DNA of 64,000 nucleotides. Origin: Cyanoderma ruficeps (lineage: Eukaryota > Chordata > Aves > Passeriformes > Timaliidae). A model generated the notes under the pieces. It ran no database searches, had not been told where the DNA came from, and saw only the letters and a list, made by a program, of their open reading frames with translations. The translations under genes were made by a program, and so were the position numbers. Position 1 is the stretch's first letter, and each line of letters starts with the position of its first letter. Below, in pieces: positions 12,011 to 24,978 of this stretch. The DNA lies in contig VZDJ01000045.1 of assembly GCA_008694505.1 (NCBI GenBank), positions 62,001 to 126,000 on the forward strand. Reading direction: 5' to 3'.

Positions 12011-15000
12011 GCTTCTTTTTAAGCTAAAATCCATAACTTCAAAATTTTAATGAATTTCAGAAATTCCTAAATCTTCAAAATTAAATTATATTCTCACTTC
12101 TTTTAATCACTTTCAGTTATTTTCAAATTTTTTAATTACAATTACGCACGATTGTTCCTTAATCACCTCATGAAAACCAAATGGCTAGTGAGACTCAAGG
12201 AGAGACATAGCGATCTTGTTCATCTTCCTAGACTCCCTATAATTCTAAGACTTGTATTAGTAGAACCTCCCTTTACTTTCTATACCCTCTTGTACCAGAG
12301 TCCCAGAGCCATGTGCAGTCCTTGTAAGCTACACTGAGTTTCCATCATTGGCCTTTGTTTAATCAGGCAAGTCTCCTAGACTTGTTGACTATGAATATAA
12401 AAGTCTGGGTCTTTGAGTTCTTCTCAAGCTGCAGCAAATAGTGTCTCTGTTGATACATAATCAGTCAAGTATACTTCCAGCAAAATTGACATGCCCCTAG
12501 CAGATCACTGTACTGAAAAATGTGGTTCTTTCCCTTCAGTTGGGTAATGATCAAAATTTGGGGATATGTGGAGTGAATTTTTTTTAATGAAAAATCTATA
12601 GCACAATATCTGGAGTTTATCTTTAATATTATTTGCTCACATAGAACTGTACAACCCTGACTACACCCAGCATTGCAAAGAAAGCTTTCATTTGTACTCT
12701 CATTTGTCTACTTCTGATTTGTTTTCCCTTCCTCTCTCCTTCTTTTTCTCCCCTCTTTTCTATGCCTTCCCTATATTTCTTCTGCACAGCTTACCCTCTA
12801 CTAATTGATGACATGGATTTGGCTGATTTAGGAACAGAAGAAAACCCACTATGTCTAACTTGTACCCCCCACCCCAATCCCCACTACCAGCTGATTTCTA
12901 ACATAATCCACCTCCTTTGTAGCTATTTTTAACTGCACAAGAACTTCCTATAAATGCTTTACACACCTATTCAGTCAAAAAAGCTCCATGCTTATCTATC
13001 TCTTTCCTTTTCTGTTTTTTTTTTCTATCTTTTATCTTCAGGACTCTGAATTTTGGGCTGTTAGTACCTCACTCCTCATAACTAGAAGCAAGGCAAAAAT
13101 AGAAACTCTTTAAAACAAGTTATCTTCTTAATTATTTCTCTCCTGCAGTTACTGAACCTTCCCAAATTTTGTTTTCATGTCAGGTTCCTGTTTAAGCTTT
13201 TGGGACTAGCAGGGGCTAAAATACAGCAGCCTTGGGATAGGCAGGACTGTGAAATATCATTTTACTGAGGACACTGACAGGTGCAAAAAAAGGGTGACCT
13301 GGTTTATATTACAAAAATGGCAGCAGAGTATACAGTAACATGGTATTTGACAGAGCAATGCCCTGCAGTTTGGCAGTCTGATGTTCACGTGTCCTGTGGA
13401 TTGCACAGTTAGAGTAAATTGCAAGTCTAACCAGCAGGAATTTAAGGCATAGAGCACCAAAACTAACTCAGATGCCAAAGAGATGTTGGGTTATTTCACA
13501 AGGATCTCTTTGTGAGGAAGAAATAAATTGTTTCCTGGTACCCAATTTTTATAGCTGTGAAGTGTGGTTGTGTTTATTAACCAACTCCTGACAAAATGAA
13601 AAGACAGAAAGAAATGTGAAACATCTCATATGAGTGTTGGAGATCCCACATGTGCATGGGGTTTGTTTTCAAGATGGAAGTGTTTGACAGAATATGGCAC
13701 TATTGGTTGACTGTATTCTGGGTGTGCTGATCTAACACAGTGACTCTGGCTTCAAAGTCTGCAAAAGGTTTCAAGGTTTTCAAATTTCTTCGATTATCAC
13801 TTGCTGTTAGAAAGAAATGCGTATCTGATAGTGTTATTACTTAGATGGTTTCCACTATTGGAAAAACACAGAACAGTAATTCTTTCCTGTGGTACAAATT
13901 AAATTATTGAAATTCTTAGGATTTGCAACTAAGCTAATAATAATAACAACAACAATAAAAATTTAAACAATAAATCCAGGCAAAATTATATCACCACACT
14001 GGAATACATCACATATTTACAGGACAGAAAAGCTCTTCCAGTTTCTGTTTATGCTGGTCACACTCACACGCTTTAAAAAAAAAACAAACCTCAGGAATCC
14101 ATTAGTAAGAAAATGCACTAATGGCATTCATATATGTATTCCAAACAGATTCTTTCTGAACAATTATCCCACAATCAATAAATAGGAAGTGTTTGCGTTT
14201 GATTGAAAGACAAAAATATTTTAAGAAATGAAAGTTTATATCAAAGCTGGAGAAACACCTCTAAGGATGAAGAGGAACCATAAAGAATCAATTAAAACTT
14301 CCCAAATCTCAGTGAAAGCCTGTACAGGTTACAGGTTATGTTCACCAGTAGCACTATTCTTCAATACAATCCTGTTTTCAGAGAATGACAGACAAAAGAG
14401 ACTGTTCTCTGCAAGTTTCCTTTTCACTTTTCCATGTTTTTTAACAGTCAGATTGTGTCTACTGTCTTTCGACTTTCTGTAGGAATCTTTGTTGGAGACA
14501 CTAGAGAGGATGCAACTTTAGCTGAGCCTCCTTAGACTACTTTGTAAGGGAGCCTGTGTCGAAATCATTGCTCATCTCACTCCAGATTCTTGCTCCAAGA
14601 GATTTAATTTTAAAAAAGAACAATCCTTACCTTCTAGTGAGAAGGGTTTGTACATCTTCAAACTTCATAGTCCAAAGGTAAGTTGAACAGATAAGGTGAT
14701 TTGAAGTCTGGTGCTTCACTAAACATAATGAAGTAACTAGGCAACATCTTCTTTTAAGTGTAGATTTTAATACATTACCATAAGTGTTTGTAATGTATTC
14801 ATATGTTGCTATCAAGAAATAATGTTTCCAGAGGAAAGACAGGTTACTAATACTGTCCTCACAAACATATGGGCTTTTTGCCATGAATATTTTTTTGAAA
14901 GTGAAGCATGTAGCTATGCACTCAGCAATAACTGCTAATGGCTAAAATTGAAGTGAATACAGAATATTTTACCTATTTTAGTAGCTTGAAATTTTTTAGA

Positions 15001-15215
15001 TTTTGCTTTAAGAAAATATGAGAGTCCCTATATGTTTTTTCTTTAAACCTAATGAAAATGAATCCCAACAAAGTAAGATATGTCCACTTAACTGTGTTAC
15101 CTGAATTCTCCTTCTGGGTCATAGATGAAAACTGAACTCTTAATTCTATTTTTTCCGTTATTACTGCTATCATTATTGCTAGTGTTATTGTTATTAATTT
15201 TCTCTTTATATTCAG
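12011..15215. other. Unique AT-rich sequence with a short (TAA)n(CAA)n tract
   Basis: A trinucleotide tract at 13935-13957 shifts from TAA to CAA units. A pyrimidine-rich stretch runs through about 12710-12785. No gene was recognised. Confidence 0.5.
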
Positions 15216-15272
15216 GTTCCATCTTCTTTTCCTTTGGCTGTTGATTATTGCTGGAGGAAGATGAAAACACAG
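15216..15272 (+). other. Weak exon-like segment, 57 bp
   Basis: A T-rich tract ending in TTCAG (15211-15215) precedes 57 bases that end in ACAG followed by GTAACC, a passable donor. The length is 19 codons and one frame is open (starts VPSSFPLAVDYC). I do not recognise the peptide. Segments like this arise by chance in AT-rich DNA, so it is only a candidate for a short coding exon or a lncRNA exon. Confidence 0.12.
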
Positions 15273-18200
15273 GTAACCATATGATCTAAATCTTCATGTT
15301 TTCAGTATATGCTTTTTTACTTACGGTGTACTGGAAAAGAGGATGCATTTAACACCATTAAAATATTGCCCTGTGGAAGACGGTCTCTCAGGAGACAGTC
15401 TTGGAAGCTTATTACTAGCCATCTGTGAAGTTTCATGGAAGACAAGAAAGGAGAATCTTATCTATCCAGCTGCTGAATAGACATCACCTTGCCCTTAATG
15501 TGATAAGGCCGCTACTGACATCTTCACCTCACATCATGGACCCTGGTCCCTGGATTTATGAAGACAGAGTAGGAATGTTACTGTGGCCATTGTTTTTATA
15601 CCAGGAGCAGAAGTATGAAAGTTTCTGATACCAAAGAAGAAAAAAGCGTTTTTAACTCATGTTTTTGCAACCACTCCTTACTGATGAAGTCCAGCTCTTT
15701 GGTTTGGTATACAAGGGGATTCTAGAAGGACTGACAGGTGGGCATCACAATTATTTTTCAAAAAGGCAGTGTTGCTTGCTGATAATCCCAAGCAAACTAC
15801 TTCAGCTCTAGTTCCTTTATTTATTTTTTTATAGCCTATACCTTGTATCCCCAGGATGTCTTCCTTTAAAATTGTAGTTCCAACCTTGTGCTCTCCTGTT
15901 GATTTCTTCTGTCTCTTTTACTTCCTCAGCTAAGGGCTATTTTTGGGTAGTTTTCTTACACCTTAAATAATGGATCTCCCAACTTCCTAGAGCACTGGGT
16001 CATGAACAGCAAAACAAGGTGGAGCCAAGACAGATGTTTGCCTTCTGAGTAATCTACCTACTACTGCTGTGCCACTGGTCTATAATACTTAAGAAATGGA
16101 GGGCTGAGTGGTTGTATCTGTAGGATTTGCAGAAGAGTAACATTGCAAACAATTGATTAAAGTATTTGTGTTGACTGACTGTACTCAAAATTTTTTGAAA
16201 TCCAATATCACTGTAAACTCCTTCACAGGTAAGATGTCTGTTTGGGCTTTTCTAAACCGCTATTTCAAAGATTTGTTCAATGTTTTTCTGGATACCCTTT
16301 TATAAAAGATAAACAATTGACTCATTTAATGTTTAGTTCCTTTACGGCTTTTGTTATAAATTAATCCTTATTTTTCTCCTAAAGGAAGAAGGTCTGAGTG
16401 CATGCACCATAAAGAAATTAAAGGAAATAATTCAGAAATATGCAATGCAATGAGGTTATTGGAGAATTAATCAAATCATCTGTTCTGATTATTGTTACAG
16501 TGACTCCTTGGTCACTAAGATTTTATGTTTTTTTCCTCAGTTCATGTACAGGCTTTCTTTTCCTAGCAACACTCCATCCTGTTGAAGGATCCTCATCCTG
16601 TTTATTACCATTGACCAATTCTAACCCTTTCAGTATTTATTGGCCTTTTAAACCTTCTAATAATTGACTTTACATTTTTATTCTTACAGACTGACAGTCA
16701 TGCTGGTTTTATGTGCTGTTCATTTGTATCTTTCCTTTTGTTCATCTGTGTCTCTGGTTCCAGTGTCATTCTTTCTCCCTTGCATTGTGACATTAAAGTT
16801 TGTGGTTGACTAACATTTGCATTAAGTCACTGCTTTTATGCCATTCCTAAAGATTTCCCATAAATTTTCAGGAAAAGGTGAACATGAATATAAATCATAA
16901 AACTGCTGGGTAAAAAAGAAATGTAATTGCATATATAAATCTGTGAGCAACCGACACTATTTGCATGTTTAAAGTTACCCACATACTACTTCTAATCTGG
17001 GTCATGGAGGAGAAGAATATGCTTGTGATTTTAGCTGTTTTAGATTTCACTTGCAGTTTTCTGAATAGAAACCATGAATCATCTTCCATAATTTTCAGAA
17101 TTCTTTTCATTTACGTTCTCCAATGTTTCTGAAAGGAAGTTTTTGTTCAGAAGAATGTTCAATGCTAAGTAAAACATCAGAGATAAGAGTGTGAATGCAT
17201 GTTTGCATGAGTATTGACACTGGAAGCATTTACATGGCCATCTGGACAACTCTGCCAGTTTGGGAGATATTCAAAAATTAGCATGTGACTTGGAATTCAT
17301 AAATGGAGTGTAAAAACAGACTAGAACAGTGGTGTTAGTTTCAACATCAGTACAGTGAGTCATTCAAGAGCAACCCATGGAATAAAATTTCACTAACTAC
17401 TACTTTTCCTTACTCAATTCAGTCAGGTTTTGTCGAGCTGGAAAAAAATAGGTTTAGAAATAATGAAAATATTTGTAGAACTCTATACTGAAGTACACAG
17501 GGTGAGTACATGTGCAAGAAACTTACCATTATTCAAAGGTTTTTCAGTTCACTTCACTTTAAATAGCATAAATCAGTCAAATTTCTATTTTCCAACTTAG
17601 TTACTATGAAAAATCTCAAAATGAAGATTACAGAATCTGGTTTTTTTCTTTTGTTCTTTTCTCCCAACATGCTTGCTGCAGAAATGAAAATCTGTAGCAA
17701 ACAACAGATGTGTACAGAGCTTGAGTGTGAGTAAACCTAGTCTTTAGAGAGTTCATCTTCAGGAAACCACTTCATCCATGACAGTAGCTGAAATGAACGA
17801 TGCCACTTGGCTTTATTAAAACCATGACTTTAGTTAATGTGATTGGCATGAACATGAGTAACACCCAGAGTTACTGGGTCTCAGGCTCTGATTTCTTGTT
17901 GCTAGCAAGTTGTCCCAAGGCTCTCTGGCAGAAATTGGGCACTTTCTATGGGCAGAAAAGGCAATATTTGAAAACATAATGGTTTGAATGTTAAGCTATG
18001 ATAAAGTGATTCGTAATTGGAAGCTCATGTCAACCCATTAGTAACAACAGAAGAAACTTTCAGCTAGAGGAGGAAGGAAGGAAGCAAGTATTTGAAGAAC
18101 ACAACCCATTCATACATTTTTTCAGAAAAAATATGTTATTACTTCTGCATATTTTTAGAGATAAATATATCTCTTCCTATATTCTACCTTTCTTGTATAT

Positions 18201-18418
18201 TACAAAAAACATTTTCAGTGGAGGAACATATTGAAAAATTCCAAGAATAAAGATTAATGTCTCCATTTAAGATCATCCTTTTGCACAGGTAGAAATGATG
18301 TTATATTTTTCACAATGGCCAGCCTTTGAAAAAGACATAAAAGGTACATGATATTTGCTTAAATTGGAAATAACTCGTTTTTCTTAAGATCTTTCACATC
18401 TGACATTTTTTCCTTCTC
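15273..18418. other. Unique AT-rich sequence, no gene recognised
   Basis: Nothing supportable was seen. Several T-rich stretches could serve as 3' splice-site tracts, but none is paired with a strong donor and a recognisable peptide. Confidence 0.5.
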
Positions 18419-18452
18419 NAACAAAAAAACCCCCAAAAAACCCTCAATCCCC
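18419..18452 (+). repeat. A/C-rich low-complexity tract
   Basis: A runs alternate with C runs, and a single N at 18419 marks its left edge. It is the same compositional type as the tracts at 53447-53593 and 63164-63228. Confidence 0.7.
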
Positions 18453-19905
18453 CTCTTTTCTATTAAGGATTAGTATTAGTACTATGTAAAGGATACACAG
18501 AAGTACAGCAACATCTCTCTCATTTGTATCAAGCACCAAATACATTTTTAGATCTTCACAGAAAAACAAGTGAAGGTGAAAGTAGCAATATGTTCAATAG
18601 GTGTTACTTTGGTATGCATTATGCCGGAATGAAAAAACAGACATAGAGGTAGAGTCATCTGGGGCCCAATGTTAGGATTCTCACTTTATCAACAATTTCT
18701 CTGGGGAGTTCCCTTGATATTTCAATTATTCTCTTTAAGTAGTGAAATTGTCTTTAATCTTCCAAATTGTTCTAGTTTTGTGAGTTTAAGGAAAAACTGT
18801 TTTACAGTGGATTTTTTTACATTTTTAAGGAATCTAATCTTGTAGCTACTTCAAAGATACAGAGTTCCAGGACCCGTACTGTTGGCTTTGCTGCAGCTGT
18901 GTTGGACATAAAACACCGACTGTCACCAAGTCCAATTGACTTGGACTGCTCACAGGCCACCTGCTCCCAGGGTCACTCTGATCCACCATTGTAATCAGAT
19001 TGTTAATTGTAATTTTAATTATCATTAATTATTATTGAGAATGGTTACCTTGTTTACAGAACTTCCATCCTTAAAATTCTTCATGCTAAGAGGAAGTATT
19101 TTCCCTGGTGTGCAGTGTGTAGCTCTTACTAGGAATACCAGTAAAAGGGACAGTGGGAATAAAACAGAGAAACAAAACAAAGCTTTGTGGTCCTTGTGTA
19201 AAGCCACTGAAGTGACATCCTTAATCTCTGGTAGGACAAGGAGTACAGAGATGGTAATGACAGAGAAGTGCCTGAGGCTGGGAATCAGATATGGAAATTA
19301 GGCTGATTCCAGGTGAAAACACTTATCCTCAGGAGGAGACATTCAAGCAGCAATGATAGGAATGATGGAAAAAGCCAAATGAATGGAAAAAATATACAAG
19401 CAGTTTGTCCATTTCTGGCCAAAAAAACCAAGTCAAAATCACTAAAATTAACATTTTCTGTTACAACAGGGAATTCTTGTTAAGATGAAGCAGGGAGTCA
19501 CGAGGAATAGAAACTCAAGTTGTTAATTTATATGTAAAATAAATTCCTTTTAATTAGGTTTGGCTGAAAGCTGCTGCACCTGATGCTTTTTGATATTTTC
19601 TGTATCAGTCAAAAAAGAAAAGGAAGACAGAGAATGAAAAATAACAATTTCAATGCTATTTGCATAGAGTCTAGGACTACAGAATTAGAAGATGTAACCA
19701 CTCCTGTATTTGGGTTCTCATGCAATAGGGCATACAATTTAAAAAAATAATCTGCAAGGTTGACTATAAGTGAGCCAAAACAAGTAGAGAAGAGGACTGG
19801 CTTAAAGAGAAGCTGTTACCTGAAGTGAACAGGAAAGAAATGAGCTTAAAGTGAACACATCTATTTACTGCCATATAGATCATCTTAAACTTACATGATA
19901 AAGAG
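18453..19905. other. Unique AT-rich sequence, no gene recognised
   Basis: Overlapping frames at 19025-19301 lie on opposite strands and are most likely chance. A short inverted repeat, AGTCCAA/TTGGACT, occurs near 18928-18948. Confidence 0.5.
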
Positions 19906-20162
19906 GGCCATGAATATTATTAGAGGCCTGGAGCACCTCTCCTGCATGGACAGGCTGAGAGAGCTGGGACCATTCAGCCTGCAAAAGGGAAGGCTCCAGG
20001 GAGACCTCACTGCAGCCTTTCAGTACCTGAAGGGGGCTACAAGAAGTCTGTAGAGGGATTATTTACAAAGACATGGAGTGATAGGACAAGGGGGAACGAA
20101 TCTCAACTGAATGAGTAGGTTTAGATCAGACATAAGAAGTTTTTTACTGTGGGGTGGTGAAA
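19906..20162 (+). mobile_element. CR1 3' region, left part (split by an LTR)
   Basis: The sequence follows the CR1 3' region closely: a segment reading GGCCTGGAGCACCTCTCC, then GACAGGCTGAGAGAGCTGGG, and further on ACCTGAAGGGGGCTAC. It breaks off at 20162 inside the segment that in CR1 reads through to the phrase for 'ggaacaggttgcccaga', and that phrase resumes at about 21192 after the LTR. The two halves are therefore one CR1 copy interrupted by a later insertion. It carries no intact coding sequence. Confidence 0.9.
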
Positions 20163-21182
20163 TGTCATGTTGGCATAGCAACCTCAGAACCTGGCCGGAT
20201 GAGAGTGGCAAAATGAAACAGGGATGGGAATGATGGAGTGGCCCGTAAAAGTAAACTTTAATAATGAGCAAAACAACAAGGGGCAGAAGGCATGCACACA
20301 GGTCAATCTCCAAAGACCTAGCAATAGGGTAAACTCCACAATAATATAGGATTACATCCGAGGGTACGGATCCAATCATCAAAATGAACTCGAAACATAA
20401 CCTTATATAGCAAATGTTACTAACCTGTCATAGAAACATTGCCTGATATGGAATCACCTAATCAACATAACTACTTCCATAATCCAGTTCTTCTCACCAT
20501 AAGCTATCTAGATGTTTTCCTTCTCAACATCCTGCTTCCCATGGCTTTAAATTGATGCCTCTCATGTGACCTGTGGAGGCCAGCTGTAAAAATCGCTGGG
20601 GGAGCTGCTTAACCGGCTAGCTCGCTCCCTGGCTTCTACAAGTGAGAGGTTTGCTGGGTCTGAACCTCAGGCTGAAGCGTGGTCCTCAGCGTAGAAGAAA
20701 GAGTGGACTCTCGCTTGGTTTTAGATGGTTTCATTCCTCCAGGGTACATCCCATGTGCAGATGGTCAGTGCAAGGAGGGAGAGCCCCAGAGCGGGAGGGC
20801 CAGAACCCCAGAGCGGGAGTGGCCAGCAGCCCCTCTGTCCTTACTTTAAGTACAGGGGGCGTACACTGAGCAGGGAAAAACTTGGAGCCAATCCCAGGGG
20901 AGGGGGGGTGTGACCCAGTAAGGAACACTTAGCAAGACAATGGAAGAAGGTTGCACCAAGGTACCTGGTCAAATCAGGGCTGTTTCCTCAGAACCTTCTA
21001 GCTCTTACAAGGTGAGTGACACAAGAAAAACACAAGGGAAACACCTTCAGGGGTTTGGGGTGGGGGGTAGGGACAAGCCATTACAAACATGTAACAAAAT
21101 ATACAAAACATTGGAAAACCCAAATCACGCACCGCTACAGCCAGCCAGGCCACTGTCTACCCCAGCCACCCTGACTTGCACA
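20163..21182 (-). mobile_element. Solo LTR of a class II (ERVK-like) endogenous retrovirus
   Basis: About 1020 bp inserted into a CR1. On the minus strand it begins TGTGCAAGTCAGGG (at 21182) and ends AACATGACA (at 20163), the TG...CA borders of retroviral LTRs. A 6-bp target duplication is visible with one mismatch: GTGAAA at 20157-20162 and CTGAAA at 21183-21188. Six-base duplications are typical of class II elements. Minus-strand promoter architecture is present: TATATAAG at 20402-20409 and an ATTAAA polyadenylation signal at 20258-20263, about 95 bp from the LTR end. U3 is long (about 770 bp) and GC-rich near 20560-20930. There is no internal retroviral sequence, so the provirus was lost by LTR-LTR recombination. 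Frames within it (20642-21299) are not genes. Confidence 0.88.
20784..20827. repeat. 22-bp tandem duplication inside the LTR
   Basis: Two adjacent 22-bp units both begin CCCCAGAGCGGGAG (20784-20805 and 20806-20827) and differ at two or three positions near the end. It lies in the U3 part of the minus-strand LTR, where enhancer duplications are common in retroviruses. Any enhancer role is inference. Confidence 0.8.
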
Positions 21183-21392
21183 CTGAAACAGTGGAACAGG
21201 TTGCCCAGAGAATTTGTGGATTCCCCATCTCTGGGAGATTGGATGGATTGGCCCCATCTCAAGGCCAGATTGGATGGGGCATTGAGAAACCTGTTCTAAT
21301 GGGAGGTGTCCTTGTCTATGTGGTGGTGGTTGAAACAAAGAGGCCTTTAAGGCCTCTTCCAACCCAAACCATTCTATGATTCTAAAATTCTG
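21183..21392 (+). mobile_element. CR1 3' end, right part
   Basis: Continuation of the CR1 interrupted at 20162. It resumes with GGAACAGGTTGCCCAGAG and proceeds through TTGGATGGGG and GGGAGGTGTCC to the CR1 3' terminal octamer region (CCATTCTATGATTCTAAAATTCTGTG, near 21367-21392). The terminal ATTCTRTG-type repeat marks the true 3' end of the element. Confidence 0.9.
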
Positions 21393-22085
21393 TGGAGGGG
21401 AAGGAAGGAGAGTATTGCTGCAGAGCTGTGCAGAGGTAAAAATTATGCCAGTAAATTAGTCAGTCATTCCTCTGCCTTGTAGCAGATGCTGAGAGCAATG
21501 GTGCGAGAGGGAAGGAAAAGGAGAATGACAGAAGCTAATTCTCTGAGGATTTCTTCCTGTGGAGAAGAACTGAGGCTAGTGATTGAATACTGCTGTTTCG
21601 TCTGATCAGAGTGATGCTGCTGGCCTGGATCCTCAGCTGAAGCAAGTCAAATGAACCACATCGAAATGAGTAAAATAATTTTAATTTATGTTGCAATTTA
21701 TGAAGCTTGCTTATGAAGCTCAACAGTCAAAAACAAGTTCCTGAGGGAATGGTGCTCTGGTTAACAAAGGATGAGCTTCAGATGCTGAGGTTTCCTACTC
21801 TGTCACAGTATTAAGCTCACACATTTAATATGTTTTAAATATGTTAATGTGAGTAAACAGATATAAACATGTTTCAGTGTTTAAAAGGTTAAAAAGCACC
21901 CTCCCTCTTACACTTGCATTTGCTGGGATTTGTGGCAGAACAGCTGCTCAGCAACTATGCCACGATCGGTGTCGAGACATTCATCAAGCAATAAAACTCC
22001 AAACTCTCTACGTCTTCCATAAACATTTTTGGCATCCTATTCAATTCCTCCAGTCTATTTCTCAGCATTTTCCCTAAAGACAAAG
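21393..22085. other. Unique sequence between two CR1 copies
   Basis: No element or gene was recognised. A-rich stretches and short frames only. Confidence 0.5.
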
Positions 22086-23048
22086 CTGGAAGTTAACCTG
22101 GCAAGGGATGTAAAGAATAACAGAAAGGCTTCTACAAGTAGGTTTACTGGAAAAAGCAGGCCAATAACCTATGCTGGTAAATTGGTGACAACACATAGGA
22201 GAAGGTGACCACATGAGGAATCTGAATGTACATAAGTCCATTGGACCTGGTGGAATGTATCACAGCATCCTGAAGGCATTGGCTGATGTACTTGCCAAGT
22301 CACTGTCCATCATATTTGAAAAGTCATGGCAGTCAAGCAAACCTCCATGTGACTGGAAAAGGGAAAATATTGTACCCATATTTAACAAGGGCAGAAAGGA
22401 GGACCCTGGGACTGGCCTGTTAGCTCACCTTTGTACCTGGGAAAAGCATAGAACAGATCCTTCTAGAAGCTATGCTAAGGCACGGGGAGGACGGGAGGTG
22501 ATTTGAGACAGTCAGCTTGGCTTCACCAAGGCAGAACCCTGTCAGCTCAACTTAGTGGCCTTCTATGATGGGGTGATTGCATCAGGGGATAAGTGAAGGA
22601 CTACAGATGTCATATATCTGGACTTATGTAAAGTCTTTGATATGCTTCCCCTAAATGTTCTCCTCTCCAAACTGGAGAGGGATGGATTTGATGAGTGGAC
22701 TGTTAGATGGATAGAAAAGTGGGTGGATGGTCACATCCAGAGTGTTGTGGTCAACATCTCAGAGTCCCAGTGGTCATCAGTGAAAAGTGATGTCCCTCAG
22801 AGGGCAATTGGGACCAATGTTATTTAACAGCTTCATTGTTAACACAGATGAAAGGATTGAGTGCACCCTCAGCAAATCTGCAAATGATCCCAAACAAGGT
22901 GTGTTAACTGGTGCTGTTAACACACCTGAAAGATGCGATGCCATCCAGAGGGACCTGGACAAGATGGATAAGTGGACCCATGGAAATCTCATGAGGTTTA
23001 ACAAGACCAGGTGCAAGGTGTGCCTTGGCCAGGACAACTCCCAGTATC
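22086..23048 (+). mobile_element. CR1 retrotransposon body, degraded reverse-transcriptase region
   Basis: Begins with a stretch resembling the CR1 segment ELNLARDVKNN, has a deletion near 22145-22210, then reads SIGPGGMYHSILKALADVLA (from about 22237) and EKSWQSSKPPCDWKRENIVP, which match reverse-transcriptase motifs 1-2 of CR1. Motif A is recognisable as LDLCKVFDMLP near 22618-22650. A frameshift at about 22795-22805 separates the PQ part of the next motif from GQLGPMLFNSFI, which continues in another frame (22787-23101). Further 3', the DAIQRDLDKMDKW segment is clear. The copy stops near 23048 without a CR1 3' end. It cannot encode an active protein. Confidence 0.88.
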
Positions 23049-23050
23049 TT

Positions 23051-23100
23051 CTCCAGGCTGAACAAACCAAGTGTCCTCATGCTGTCCTTATAAGGTCTTG
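23051..23100 (-). mobile_element. Short CR1 fragment in inverted orientation
   Basis: CTCCAGGCTGAACAAACC (from about 23051) is the reverse complement of the CR1 'ggttgttcagcctggag' segment, so this piece lies opposite to the CR1 body ending at 23048. The resemblance fades after about 23100. It may be an independent insertion or the product of an inversion or twin-priming event. Confidence 0.6.
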
Positions 23101-24978
23101 ATCCATTGGCTCCTGAGCTCTTCCAGTGTAGCCTTTGTTGTGGTTGTGCTGCATCCAGGAAACAGTGCAGCTGAAAATAAGGCCTCTCATTCTGCAAATC
23201 AGCTCCTCCATCTGGTTCACCATGCAGCTTCACAAAAGCCTATGCTGACACATTGCAGGGCTAGGTGAGCTCAGAGGACCAAAAACTGCTGAAGTTCTTC
23301 CTCCTTGGAGGAAATCTCTGCAAGACTGTAGATGAGATTCTCTGCCCAGGGCAGGCCCAGGCTGGTAAATGACCTTTACCTTGTAATTAATTACCATGGG
23401 AGTGTCAGATCCCCTGCCTAGTTCTCCTCATGGCCACACAAATGTCTAAAGATGCTCCAAGAATTTCACCTCTGAAAATCATCTTGCTTCTTTGTGCCTG
23501 TTTCAGGTCACACTTCAAAATCACAAGGGACTTCATAGCACCATCTAGGTGTAGAGTTCTTTCCTCAACTTTGAAAATGTATCTTTTTCTCTCAAATATA
23601 GAATTTGGAGAACACAGACATTGCAGAAAAAAATTTGATGACATAGACATTTTCTTATTCTAAACAATTATTCATTTTTGAAGAAAGATTAAGTTATTTC
23701 CCAAAACTTGAAAGTTATACTTTCTTCCACCAACAAAATCAACTTCTTTTAATTCATGTTCTCTTGAATATGAAAAATATATTTACCAGCCAATCTTTTA
23801 CTCAGGTTATTTTCTATGTGGGTAATTTTTTTTTGTTTTACATATGAAAAGTGAGAAAAATTCCATAGCTGTGTAGCCTTGAGGGGTATTTTTGATATCT
23901 GAGTGTGGAAACTTTTTCAGACACTGCTAATAATGATTGTTTCTGCCTACATTATAATCCCTTTAAAATGTCATTCCCTGATACTGCAGCTGTGAATGAT
24001 TTCCTTCAGGGGAAAAAAATTCCTTTTTTATTCTGGTCCTTCACTCCTATCTAAGTATTTGCTTTACAGCAGTGCTGCAAGTTTCTAATTTGAGGCTAAT
24101 TAAATGCAGACACTTATGAAAACCAAGGATGTGATTTGCAAGGAGAGCAACACTTGTGAGGATGTGAAAAATGAAACAAAGTAATGAAAACCATCCATTA
24201 AAACTAAGGCTGCAAGGTAAAATTCTCCGTAGGTGTTACTCCACTGACTTGTGGGGCGACACCAGAGGAGCTTCTGGTGAGGAAGTATATTCAGGCAGGA
24301 GACCTCTCTTCTTGCTGGCAGGGAGAACCCAAGGAACCCGAATTACCTGTGTAAAGAAGGTGATTGCAAAACTCAGGCTTTTCTTCAGCCAAACCAGAGC
24401 CCTTTGTCATTATAATTGGAAATGGACAGCTTTTAGACAGAATAATGTATGCTGCTGTAGATCTTCAGCTACTTATCTGAGCCAGTGTTACCTGAGAAAG
24501 TGATGAGTAAGTTTGTTTTCTCTGCCATTATTGAGTTAAGAGTTGCTCTTGGTAGAATCTGTCCAATTTTTAAGCTACTGAATATCTTGTAACAAAACTG
24601 CAATTGGTCACAAAATCAAAATTTCATTTCAAAATATGTCAAAATGAACACATTTTGAAAGTGGTTACATTTTCTGGCTGAAGATGATCTCAGTTGCAAG
24701 GAGTTACTTGATTTGACTTTGATTCCTTATCTATTGTACAAGACATCAGGAATAGAGAATATTGGAAAAAAAAGGTACTTAAAGGTCACAGCTAATAATG
24801 CCTTTATCACTTTGTTGTAGTCTGCTGGCACTGGAATAATCTTTCATTGTGGCAAGTGTTGTTATGACAGACATAGAAATGGAAATAAAGTGCTGGCTGT
24901 GAGCAGACCACACACAAAGGAAACCTCTTACTGCAACATAGCACAAGCAATCACAAGTGATTATGTGACTGCAAGCAG
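23101..24978. other. Unique sequence, no gene recognised
   Basis: The stretch 23130-23400 is somewhat more GC-rich but not identifiable. The 110-residue frame at 24171-24503 shows no known domain. Confidence 0.5.

Noticed and set aside
20642..21299. Several overlapping frames up to 119 residues
   Set aside because: They lie inside the minus-strand solo LTR and its CR1 flank, and the GC-rich U3 simply has few stops.
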